Below, piece after piece: positions 27,147 to 34,455 of a DNA stretch of 52,815 nt; positions within the stretch are counted from its first letter, which is position 1, and the number at the start of each line of letters is the position of its first letter. This stretch comes from CAYSEW01 sp964430245 (GTDB taxonomy: Bacteria > Bacteroidota > Bacteroidia > Flavobacteriales_D > Parvicellaceae): the NCBI GenBank assembly GCA_964430245.1, contig CAYSEW010000020.1, positions 1-52,815 on the forward strand. Reading direction: 5' to 3'. The notes under the pieces were generated by a model, which saw only the letters and a list, made by a program, of their open reading frames with translations, searched no databases and had not been told where the DNA came from. Made by a program: the position numbers and the translations under genes.

Positions 27147-28415
27147 TTAATCAATTGAAAATTCTGCACAAACTTTATCTAGGTTCTCATTAATAATGCC
27201 TGTATTGAAAAAATCACCACTATTAACTTTGAAATAAAAACCATGTTGGACCTCATCTTGAACATCTCTATTCATTTCTCCTCCAACCATATAAAGGTCA
27301 CAGTAATATTCATCAGGGGATAAAAAGCATTTATCCCAGGTCCAAATAATTTCTTTTTCTTGATTATTCTCAATATCAAAAGATTTATTTAACAATAAAG
27401 CAGATAATGCTAATAGCCTTAACCCTTTACTATCATATATAATTATTGATGGATATATTCTAATCTTTTTATCAGTAAAGTTTTTGATAACAGCTTTTAT
27501 CTGGAGACGATCACCACAATTTATAGATGAATTTGTTGAATTTAACAACTCTAAATTTGAAAATCTAACTTGACCAAGTCCCTTTTTATCTTTTCTGTCT
27601 TTTAAAGAAATTTTTTTAACCTCACTATTAATACTTTTATAATAATATTCAATTGCATTATTAACATTACCATTAAAAACAACACTTCCCTTATCTACTA
27701 CAATACATCTACTACACAAATTACTTATTGATGCCATATTATGACTTACAAATAAGACCGTTCTTCCCGATTTTGAAACATCTTGCATTTTACCAATGCA
27801 TTTCTTTTGAAATTCTAAATCACCTACAGCCAAAACTTCATCAACAATTAAAATATCTGTATCTAAATGAGCTGCTACAGAAAATCCTAATCTAACTAAC
27901 ATGCCACTAGAATATCTTTTTACTGGTGTATCAATGTATTTTTGACAACCAGAAAATTCTACAATTTCATTAAAATTATCATCTACTTCACTTTTAGACA
28001 TTCCTAGAATTGCACCATTTAAATAAATGTTTTCTCTACCTGTCAGTTCTGGGTGAAATCCAGTACCAATTTCTAGCAATGCAGCTATTTTTCCTTTAAT
28101 ATAAAATTCACCTTTTGAAGGGCTTGTGATTTCCGCTAACAGCTTTAATAAAGTTGACTTTCCTGCACCATTTCTACCTATTATACCTAAAACTTCACCA
28201 TGATTTACTTCAAAATTCACATCTCTCAATGCCCATACATAATCACCACCTGATTTTGTTCTATCATTTTCAATTCCAATAGTTAAATATGGATCATCTT
28301 TACCCCTAATTTGACACCACCACCTTTTCAAATCATGACTGAATGTTCCAGTACCTAACTCACCTAATCTATATTGTTTTGAAACATTTTTTATTTTTAA
28401 AACTAAATTGGACAT
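27147..28415 (-). CDS. Polysaccharide ABC transporter ATP-binding protein (Wzt-type)
   Basis: The 422-residue protein has Walker A GIIGRNGAGKSTLLKLL, the signature motif YSSGMLVRLGFSVA, Walker B ILIVDEVLAVGD and the H-loop LFVSHNM. The first 245 or so residues are the TagH/Wzt ATPase. The extra 170 residues (about 255-422) form a beta-rich domain corresponding to Wzt-C, which in O-antigen exporters recognises the modified chain end. The protein energises glycan export through the permease encoded just upstream (3-bp gap). A C-terminal domain implies that the exported chain carries a specific terminal cap. Confidence 0.92.
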   Translation of the reverse strand: MSNLVLKIKNVSKQYRLGELGTGTFSHDLKRWWCQIRGKDDPYLTIGIENDRTKSGGDYVWALRDVNFEVNHGEVLGIIGRNGAGKSTLLKLLAEITSPSKGEFYIKGKIAALLEIGTGFHPELTGRENIYLNGAILGMSKSEVDDNFNEIVEFSGCQKYIDTPVKRYSSGMLVRLGFSVAAHLDTDILIVDEVLAVGDLEFQKKCIGKMQDVSKSGRTVLFVSHNMASISNLCSRCIVVDKGSVVFNGNVNNAIEYYYKSINSEVKKISLKDRKDKKGLGQVRFSNLELLNSTNSSINCGDRLQIKAVIKNFTDKKIRIYPSIIIYDSKGLRLLALSALLLNKSFDIENNQEKEIIWTWDKCFLSPDEYYCDLYMVGGEMNRDVQDEVQHGFYFKVNSGDFFNTGIINENLDKVCAEFSID

Positions 28416-28418
28416 AAC

Positions 28419-29273
28419 TTAAATTGTATCTATAAAGGATTTTTCAGTTTTACTAAAAATCACAAAACCCAAAAACAGCACTATTATCATGAATATAAAG
28501 CTATATGAAAGATAATACCAATCAAAAACTCCTTTACTAAAAATTCCATATTTAAATGTTTCAATAATACTAGTCATAGGATTAGCTAAAATGATCCACT
28601 TATAATTACCAGCCATTGATAAAGGATAAACAACAGTTGTTCCATACATCAGTAATTTAACACCAAACTCAATAAGAAATCTCAAATCTCTATATTTAGT
28701 TGTAATTGCTGAAATTATTAACCCAAATCCTAATCCCAATCCTGCCATTATCAAAATCAATAAAGGAAAAAGTAAAATCACCACATTAATGTTAATGGAA
28801 TTATGAGCTATAAAATAATAAATGCAGATTATAAAGAACAGTAATATCTGAACACTGAATTTTAATAGCCCTGAAATAACAATTGAAATTGGAACAACTA
28901 TTCTTGGAAAATAGACTTTATCAAAAATAGATCGATTATTTATGAATGTATTTGAAGTTTTAATTAAACATTCAGAAAAATAATTCCACATTGTAATACC
29001 AGCAAGGTAAAATAAAGGTTTTGGGATACTTGAAGTATCCAAGTTAGCCATAAATCCAAAAATAAATGTAAATACTATCATGGTAATCAATGGTTCTGCG
29101 ATGAACCAAATTGGACCTAAAATTGTTTGTTTATATAGAGAAATAAAATCTCTTTTAACAAAAAGAATAATTAAATCTTTATAACTCCAAATCTTTTTTA
29201 AATCAAATATTAACCATTGACTTTTTGAAGAAACTATTCTATCAAAATGGATTAACTCATCATTCTTACTCAT
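28419..29273 (-). CDS. Polysaccharide ABC transporter permease (Wzm-type)
   Basis: The 284-residue membrane protein has about six helices. The start, IWSYKDLIILFVKRDFISLY, and LGPIWFIAEPLITMIVFTFI match the ABC-2 permease family of O-antigen and capsule exporters. It pairs with the adjacent ATPase gene (3 bp apart) to move an undecaprenyl-linked glycan across the inner membrane. It follows the BY-kinase gene by 23 bp. No Wzx flippase is found in the locus, so this pair is the apparent route out of the cytoplasm. Confidence 0.91.
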   Translation of the reverse strand: MSKNDELIHFDRIVSSKSQWLIFDLKKIWSYKDLIILFVKRDFISLYKQTILGPIWFIAEPLITMIVFTFIFGFMANLDTSSIPKPLFYLAGITMWNYFSECLIKTSNTFINNRSIFDKVYFPRIVVPISIVISGLLKFSVQILLFFIICIYYFIAHNSININVVILLFPLLILIMAGLGLGFGLIISAITTKYRDLRFLIEFGVKLLMYGTTVVYPLSMAGNYKWIILANPMTSIIETFKYGIFSKGVFDWYYLSYSFIFMIIVLFLGFVIFSKTEKSFIDTI

Positions 29274-29296
29274 TGAAAAATAGATTTATTAATTTA

Positions 29297-31684
29297 TCAA
29301 GAGTTATTATCTTTTCCTTCAACATCACCATACCCATATCCATACCCATATCCATATCCATATCCATATCCATATCCATATCCATATCTCCCATAATAAT
29401 AGCTCCATTTTTTGATCTTAACACCATTTAGAATTATCCCTGAACTTTTAATATTAGATTTTTTTGTCATTTCCTCAAGAAACTTTATCCCTCTATTATT
29501 TGCCATTTTAACATTCATAACATAGATATTAGAATCTACTTTGGGGGATAATACTAACCCATCACTAATGAATCCTATTGGGGGAGTATCGATTAATAAA
29601 TAATCAAAGTTCTCTTTAGCATAAGCAATTATTTCATCTACATTTTGAGAAAGTATAAGTTCTGAAGGATTAGGAGGAACAATTCCGCTTGTGATAACAT
29701 ATAAATTATCATTATATTTTTTTAAAGTATCATTTAAAGAGCACATTCCAGATAAAAAATTTGAGTTACCCTTTTCATTATTTAATTTTAATAACTTATG
29801 AATTTTAGGTTTATGCATGTCAAAATCTACTAGAAGAACTTTTTTTCCTGAAAGCGCCAACACTTTTGAAAGGTTGATACTCGTAAATGTTTTTCCTTCA
29901 CTTGGGTGTATTGAAGTGACTAAAAAGGATTTAAATTTATCTTCAGAATTAACAGTAAAAAAGTTAAGTGCAGTTCTAATATTTCTAAGAGATTCAGTAA
30001 AGTTTGATTTTGATTTTGATTTTAAATCAATTAGCATATTATCTGATAGATTTTTTTCAAATGGAATACTCCCTATAATAGACAAAGTTGTTAAAGAGCT
30101 AAGTTCTTTGATATTCTCTATGTGGCCAAATAGCTTATTTCTTATTAAAGAAGTTAAAAATGCTATAACTAAACCTATAAGAACAAAAATTATAATAAGA
30201 GAACTTGATTGACTATCAACTCTACCAATTACTCTAGATTTTTCTATCACTTTTGTTTGAGGAATAATTCCAGATCTAGCTATATATGTATTTGCCCTTT
30301 TTTCTAATAAAAAAGTATATAACTTCTCATTAACTTGCAATTTTCGAAGTATTGACTCTAAGTCCTTTTCCGATTTTGGAACTTTTTTTACTAAACTTTT
30401 ATAGAATAAAATCTCATTCTCTTCATCATTAATCTTCATATTCATAGCATGAATAGAATTGTCTATGTAAATCAAAAGATCTTTTCTTTGGTTGGCAATT
30501 TTATTATTTAACTCCTCTAATTGCTTATGATTAGTTTTAAAACCATTAAGCATTTCTATTTTTTTCAATTGGTAATTATAAAACTTTGACAAGGATTGCT
30601 CTAAATAAATATCATCATCTAAAACATATAATGATGGGGGTAAAATGTTTTCATCCTTTATATTAATTATATAACTATTTAAATCCTGAAGAGATTTTAT
30701 TTTTAATTGTAATTTTCTTTTATTAGACTCATGAATCATTAGTTCACTAAAATATTCCTCAGATTCACGATCAATATCTAAAACTCCTATTTCCTCTCTA
30801 GCACTCTGAAGTTCAAATTCTATTGAATCAATAATCTTGACAACATCATTCAACTGATTATTAATATATTTTAGCGTATTTTCATTAATATGAAATTGAT
30901 TCTGAATGGTGTAATCTATATATACTGAAGCCAAAGTATCTAAAAAGACAGTTGCTCGATTTGGTATTTCATCAGTCAACTCTAATGAAATTATAGAAGT
31001 GTATTCTAAATTTTCCACTTTCAATTTACCCAATATCTTTTGCACCCAATAATCAAGAGTATGTGTTACAAATCGATAATTTATTTTCGAAAGACTTTTT
31101 ATATTTTTTGATACTTTTTTTAGAGATGTATTTATAGTATAATCAACAGAAAATTCAGTAGAATCAAAATAATGCTTTTTAATAACTTTTTTTCCAGCTT
31201 TCTCATAAGTTATTTGATATTGTTTTTGATTTAAAATATTAAAATCAAAAGGGGCCTCATACAATTCATTATTCAAAATGTTAATATCAACTACAAAAGG
31301 AACCCCATTATAAAATTCCTTAGTATTAATTCTACCAACTATATAATAAGAAGTTTTAAAGTTTAATTTTTTTAATGCTTTTTGAATAAGATCATAAGAT
31401 GTTAATACACGAATTTGATTAGTTATATCTCCATAATAATTATAAAAGCCAACATTAGAATATAATTTATCCTGATAATCATAAACTTCGTTTGATTTTA
31501 ATAAAATTTCAATTTTTGAAGCATATATTGGTATGATTTTGTAATTATAAAAAATCCCTACTACCAAAGATATGACAGGAATTATAATAAATAAATACCA
31601 ACTTTTATAAATTGATTTCCATATCCACTTCAGATCTTCAACTGAAACTATATTATTTGATATTTTTTTATCTCTAGATGACAA
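29297..31684 (-). CDS. BY-kinase / polysaccharide chain-length (Wzc-type) protein with Tyr-Gly tail
   Basis: The 795-residue protein has a membrane helix near residues 30-50, a periplasmic Wzz-type domain with long coiled-coil segments (about 260-400), a second helix near 488-510, and a cytoplasmic tyrosine kinase. The kinase has Walker A HPSEGKTF (about 593-600), Walker A' VLLVDFDMHKP (about 617) and Walker B LLIDTPPIG (about 695). The C-terminus holds 13 tyrosines: YYY followed by ten Tyr-Gly units encoded by a hexanucleotide repeat. Such tails are autophosphorylation sites in this family. The start is TTG at 31684; no upstream ATG fits. A -7 box lies 17 nt upstream. No wza gene adjoins it. 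Confidence 0.91.
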   Translation of the reverse strand: MSSRDKKISNNIVSVEDLKWIWKSIYKSWYLFIIIPVISLVVGIFYNYKIIPIYASKIEILLKSNEVYDYQDKLYSNVGFYNYYGDITNQIRVLTSYDLIQKALKKLNFKTSYYIVGRINTKEFYNGVPFVVDINILNNELYEAPFDFNILNQKQYQITYEKAGKKVIKKHYFDSTEFSVDYTINTSLKKVSKNIKSLSKINYRFVTHTLDYWVQKILGKLKVENLEYTSIISLELTDEIPNRATVFLDTLASVYIDYTIQNQFHINENTLKYINNQLNDVVKIIDSIEFELQSAREEIGVLDIDRESEEYFSELMIHESNKRKLQLKIKSLQDLNSYIINIKDENILPPSLYVLDDDIYLEQSLSKFYNYQLKKIEMLNGFKTNHKQLEELNNKIANQRKDLLIYIDNSIHAMNMKINDEENEILFYKSLVKKVPKSEKDLESILRKLQVNEKLYTFLLEKRANTYIARSGIIPQTKVIEKSRVIGRVDSQSSSLIIIFVLIGLVIAFLTSLIRNKLFGHIENIKELSSLTTLSIIGSIPFEKNLSDNMLIDLKSKSKSNFTESLRNIRTALNFFTVNSEDKFKSFLVTSIHPSEGKTFTSINLSKVLALSGKKVLLVDFDMHKPKIHKLLKLNNEKGNSNFLSGMCSLNDTLKKYNDNLYVITSGIVPPNPSELILSQNVDEIIAYAKENFDYLLIDTPPIGFISDGLVLSPKVDSNIYVMNVKMANNRGIKFLEEMTKKSNIKSSGIILNGVKIKKWSYYYGRYGYGYGYGYGYGYGYGYGYGDVEGKDNNS
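29328..29387 (-). repeat. Hexanucleotide microsatellite (ccatat/ccatac)10 coding (YG)10
   Basis: Ten tandem 6-bp units (eight ccatat, two ccatac) encode ten Tyr-Gly pairs at the tail of the BY-kinase. Unit gain or loss stays in frame and changes the number of phosphorylatable tyrosines. Confidence 0.95.
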
Positions 31685-31701
31685 CGGCTATGATTAATTG
31701 T

Positions 31702-31709
31702 CAAATATA
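31702..31709 (-). promoter_or_regulatory. Candidate -7 box for the polysaccharide locus
   Basis: On the minus strand TATATTTG (31709 to 31702) matches TAnnTTTG and ends 17 nt before the TTG start of the BY-kinase. A good -33 TTTG is not seen. It lies in the 138-bp divergent gap shared with the exosortase module. Confidence 0.45.
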
Positions 31710-31807
31710 ATGATATGTAGTATACTAAAGCAGGTTTTTAATCTAATATAATTCATTAGAATTTTATTATTTTAACTTAGCATATATCTTTTTTAAAAAA
31801 CGTAGTT

Positions 31808-31815
31808 TATATTTG
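31808..31815 (+). promoter_or_regulatory. Candidate -7 box for the PID-CTERM/xrtF operon
   Basis: TATATTTG matches TAnnTTTG and ends 7 nt before the ATG at 31823, which would give a leaderless or almost leaderless transcript. The -33 region is only T-rich. Confidence 0.45.
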
Positions 31816-31822
31816 TGATGTT

Positions 31823-32035
31823 ATGAAAAATTGTATAATTACAATCTCTACTATTATATTGGTATTTATATCTTTTTCGATATTTAGCCAACCTGCAGGA
31901 GGAGGTCCTCCTGGTGGACCTGGAGGACCTCCATGTTGGCCACCACCATGTATACCAATAGATGGAGGTATTGGGTTTCTTGTTGCCCTTGCAACTGCAA
32001 TAGGAATCAAAAAGATTTATTTTACTAAAAAATAA
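31823..32035 (+). CDS. PID-CTERM sorting-domain micro-protein, probable XrtF substrate
   Basis: The 70-residue protein has three parts. Residues 1-22 are a signal peptide (MKNCIITISTIILVFISFS...). Residues 23-44 are a Gly/Pro stretch with a CWPPPC motif (C38, C43). Residues 45-70 are a tripartite sorting tail: P45-I46-D47 followed by GG, a hydrophobic helix (about 50-62) and a Lys-rich end (KKIYFTKK). This is the PID-CTERM architecture of exosortase substrates in Bacteroidota. The exosortase gene follows after 14 bp. Cleavage at both ends would leave only about 25 residues. GC content is far above the surroundings because of GGN/CCN codons. Function of the mature peptide is unknown. Confidence 0.88.
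   Translation: MKNCIITISTIILVFISFSIFSQPAGGGPPGGPGGPPCWPPPCIPIDGGIGFLVALATAIGIKKIYFTKK
31901..31932 (+). repeat. GC-rich inverted repeat inside the PID-CTERM gene
   Basis: Arms GGAGGTCCTCC (31901-31911) and GGAGGACCTCC (31922-31932) are perfect reverse complements with a 10-nt loop, so the mRNA could form an 11-bp GC-rich hairpin. Gly (GGN) and Pro (CCN) codons are complementary, so part of this is a by-product of the protein sequence. Confidence 0.7.
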
Positions 32036-32049
32036 ACTATATTTTTAGA

Positions 32050-32643
32050 TTGAACTTCAGTTTTTTAAAATCATCCAATCCATACATAAGATTTATATTG
32101 ATATTCACAATATTGATTTTTACATGGTTTACTTTTTATCATTTCATCTACAAATTCAATATTTTATTTTCTCTTGATCATTCAATTGACCTTTTAAATT
32201 ATATTTCAATAATATTAGGGAACCAATCTAATTTTGTATTAAATATATTTGGATTTGAAACCCTGTTAGAAGTACACAGTGACATGGTTGTTACAAAAAT
32301 TATTGGCAATGAATTTGACCATGGCGTATGGATAGGAGAACCATGTAATGGAGTTAAACTTTTTGGAGTCTTCTCAATTTTTATTATTGCTTTTCCTGGA
32401 AACATTAAAAATAAACTTTGGTATATTCCTTTAGGCATACTAATAATTCATTTTATCAATGTTATAAGAATAGCTATTCTAACAATTATATCATCTAAAA
32501 ACCCCTCTATTTTAGACTTTAATCACAACATCACTTTTCAGGTCATTGTATATAGTATCATCTTAGGACTATGGCTTATTTGGATTAAAAAATATGCCCG
32601 ATTTGAGAAAATAAATAAAAATCACAACTCCGATCTACTTTGA
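32050..32643 (+). CDS. xrtF: Exosortase XrtF
   Basis: The 197-residue membrane protein has several helices and the exosortase/archaeosortase catalytic triad in order: Cys99 in GEPCNGVKLFGVF, Arg140 in HFINVIRIAIL and His159 in FNHNITFQV. These lie at the ends of membrane helices facing the periplasm, as known for the family. Small size and the neighbouring partner gene point to the XrtF subfamily of Flavobacteriia. It should cleave PID-CTERM proteins at the sorting motif and transfer them to an unknown acceptor. The start is TTG at 32050; the next ATG is at codon 79, which would remove essential helices. It is coupled to the next gene by a TTGA overlap. Confidence 0.88.
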   Translation: MNFSFLKSSNPYIRFILIFTILIFTWFTFYHFIYKFNILFSLDHSIDLLNYISIILGNQSNFVLNIFGFETLLEVHSDMVVTKIIGNEFDHGVWIGEPCNGVKLFGVFSIFIIAFPGNIKNKLWYIPLGILIIHFINVIRIAILTIISSKNPSILDFNHNITFQVIVYSIILGLWLIWIKKYARFEKINKNHNSDLL

Positions 32644-33131
32644 AAAAATATGCACCTTTTGTAATATTATTATTAATTGCGTTCACTGCTGATTTTTTCA
32701 GAGATTACATTTTTGTTAACCTTAATTATCAAATTCACTATTTAACTTACTCAGACTTCAACTATACTGATTCATTTATTGAAAAATATGTGTCTGGTTA
32801 TTCAATTAATGAATTGAAAAGAATAAAATGGATAATGTCATTTTTTTTCATTGGTTTATTTGCTCTAATATCTTATCTACTAATTCATTTCCAACACAAA
32901 TCATTTAAAAAGAAATTTCAATTTCTAATGCTGTTATTTTTCTTTATAATTTTATTGTTTTCAAGTGTTTCTTATCTAATCTACAGTCAAATAAATGATA
33001 TTTCAACCCAAAATTCTTTTTATTATATATCTATGGAATTAAGTCATTACCTTCAATCTTCATTATCATTTATCACATTGTTCATGATTTTTGAATTATA
33101 TCACCTATTAAATACATCTTCAACTCAGTAA
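32640..33131 (+). CDS. Exosortase F-associated membrane protein
   Basis: The 163-residue protein has four predicted helices (about residues 5-20, 66-84, 94-113 and 135-158). It has a short periplasmic loop rich in Tyr/Asp/Asn (RDYIFVNLNYQIHYLTYSDF), matching the small partner protein usually encoded next to XrtF. It starts at TTG 32640 that overlaps the xrtF stop (TTGA), so it depends on xrtF translation. No catalytic motif is visible. A role as assembly or specificity factor of the exosortase is inferred from gene order. Confidence 0.75.
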   Translation: MKKYAPFVILLLIAFTADFFRDYIFVNLNYQIHYLTYSDFNYTDSFIEKYVSGYSINELKRIKWIMSFFFIGLFALISYLLIHFQHKSFKKKFQFLMLLFFFIILLFSSVSYLIYSQINDISTQNSFYYISMELSHYLQSSLSFITLFMIFELYHLLNTSSTQ

Positions 33132-33136
33132 ATTTT

Positions 33137-33144
33137 TAAATTTG
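33137..33144 (+). promoter_or_regulatory. Candidate -7 box for glyA
   Basis: TAAATTTG fits TAnnTTTG and ends 15 nt before the glyA ATG at 33160. It begins just after the stop of the preceding gene, suggesting that glyA has its own promoter. Confidence 0.45.
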
Positions 33145-33159
33145 CTTCAAATTAACATT

Positions 33160-34455
33160 ATGAATAAAGACAAAGAGATTTTTCATTTAATATCAGAAGA
33201 AAAAAAGCGTCAGGCAAATGGTATTGAGCTGATAGCATCTGAAAATTTTGTAAGTAACCAAGTAATGGAAGCCATGGGCTCTGTACTCACCAATAAATAC
33301 GCTGAGGGACTTCCTAATAAAAGATATTATGGTGGATGTGAAATTGTAGATCAAGTAGAGCTTATTGCAATAGAAAGGGTTAAAGAACTATTTGGAGTAT
33401 CATGGGCAAATGTTCAGCCTCACTCTGGATCACAAGCCAATTCAGCTGTCATGTTAGCTTGTTTACAACCAGGTGACAATATTTTAGGGTTTGACTTATC
33501 TCATGGCGGTCATTTAACACATGGATCATCTGTTAATTTTTCTGGAAAGCTTTACAATCCTCACTTTTATGGAGTTGAAAAAGAAACAGGTACTATAGAT
33601 TATAACAAAGTAGAAAAACAAGCACAAAAAGTTAAGCCAAAACTGATTATTTGTGGTGCTTCAGCTTATTCTAGAGATTGGGATTATGAAGCGTTACGTA
33701 CTATTGCCAACCAAGTAAATTGTCTTCTATTAGCCGACATATCCCACCCTGCAGGCTTAATTGCTGCGGGTCTTTTAAATGACCCTGTACAGCACTGTCA
33801 TATCATTACGAGTACTACACATAAAACCTTAAGAGGACCAAGAGGTGGTGTTATTATGGTAGGTAATGACTTTGAAAACCCTTGGGGAATTAAATTTAAA
33901 TCAGGTAAAACAAGATCTATCACATCCTTATTAGATGCTGCAGTATTTCCTGGTTCACAAGGGGGACCATTAGAGCATGTAATTGCTGCAAAAGCTGTCG
34001 CCTTTGGAGAAGCGCTTACTGATAATTTCAATGGATATTGTGAAAATGTTATTTCTAATGCACAAACAATGGCTAAAGAATTAATTAAAAGAGGATATCA
34101 AATAATTTCTGGTGGCACAGATAATCACTCTATGCTAATTGATCTAAGATCTAAAAACATAACTGGGAAAGATGCTGAAATAGCATTAGGAAAAGCAGAT
34201 ATTACTGTAAATAAAAACATGGTTCCATTTGACACTCAATCACCATTTATAACAAGTGGGGTAAGATTGGGGACTGCTGCCATTACAACAAGAGGAGTAC
34301 AGACGAATGAGATCATCAAAATTGTAGAATTGATAGACAAAGCCATAACCAACTATAATAATGACAATGATCTTGAATCTATCAAATCAGAAGTAAATAA
34401 TTTAATGTCTAACAAGCCATTGTTTCAATGGGAAACTAATAATGTATGTCTATAA
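33160..34455 (+). CDS. glyA: Serine hydroxymethyltransferase
   Basis: The 432-residue enzyme interconverts serine and glycine using PLP and tetrahydrofolate in the cytosol. The PLP lysine lies in STTHKTLRGPRGG, and the N-terminal GIELIASENFVSNQVMEAMG and NKYAEGLPNKRYYGGCE motifs are textbook. I start at ATG 33160 (MNKDKEIFHLI); the open frame extends to a TTG at 33142, but that codon lies inside the promoter box. The last 10 bp overlap the start of the fumarylacetoacetase gene. Confidence 0.97.
   Translation: MNKDKEIFHLISEEKKRQANGIELIASENFVSNQVMEAMGSVLTNKYAEGLPNKRYYGGCEIVDQVELIAIERVKELFGVSWANVQPHSGSQANSAVMLACLQPGDNILGFDLSHGGHLTHGSSVNFSGKLYNPHFYGVEKETGTIDYNKVEKQAQKVKPKLIICGASAYSRDWDYEALRTIANQVNCLLLADISHPAGLIAAGLLNDPVQHCHIITSTTHKTLRGPRGGVIMVGNDFENPWGIKFKSGKTRSITSLLDAAVFPGSQGGPLEHVIAAKAVAFGEALTDNFNGYCENVISNAQTMAKELIKRGYQIISGGTDNHSMLIDLRSKNITGKDAEIALGKADITVNKNMVPFDTQSPFITSGVRLGTAAITTRGVQTNEIIKIVELIDKAITNYNNDNDLESIKSEVNNLMSNKPLFQWETNNVCL

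Larger units (their letters stand above)
3593..31684 (-). other. Surface-polysaccharide biosynthesis and export locus (25 genes)
   Basis: All genes point the same way with short gaps or overlaps, consistent with one or a few long transcripts from the promoter at about 31705. The order from 5' to 3' is: BY-kinase, ABC permease, ABC ATPase, sulfotransferase, AsnB, T9SS protein, GT4, five-gene heptose-type module, GT-B-like protein, GT-A-like protein, acyltransferase, GT2, GT-B, GT4, ligase/polymerase, GT4, epimerase, AsnB, GT4, acyltransferase, GT2. The only gaps large enough for internal promoters are 24375-24528 and 21365-21458, either side of the T9SS gene. No wza, flippase or initiating transferase is present. 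Confidence 0.85.

Noticed and set aside
29328..29400. Short tandem repeats resembling a CRISPR or regulatory array
   Set aside because: Units are 6 bp with no spacers and are in frame with a protein, so this is a coding microsatellite.
29225..29431. Plus-strand ORF with Ser-Ile repeats over the kinase tail
   Set aside because: It is the shadow of the hexanucleotide repeat read in the other direction; the minus-strand frame continues a full BY-kinase.
30007..30024. Three gatttt units in the BY-kinase as a variable repeat
   Set aside because: Only three copies, in a Lys/Ser linker; noted with the other repeats but too short to claim instability.
31807..32010. Gly/Pro-rich ORF on the minus strand opposite the PID-CTERM gene
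   Set aside because: It mirrors the GGN/CCN codons of the plus-strand gene. It has no signal peptide, start signal or family resemblance, whereas the plus-strand frame has a complete exosortase substrate architecture.
33142..33159. TTG start for glyA giving six extra residues
   Set aside because: The TTG is part of the -7 box TAAATTTG, and homologues begin at MNKDKEI-like positions.
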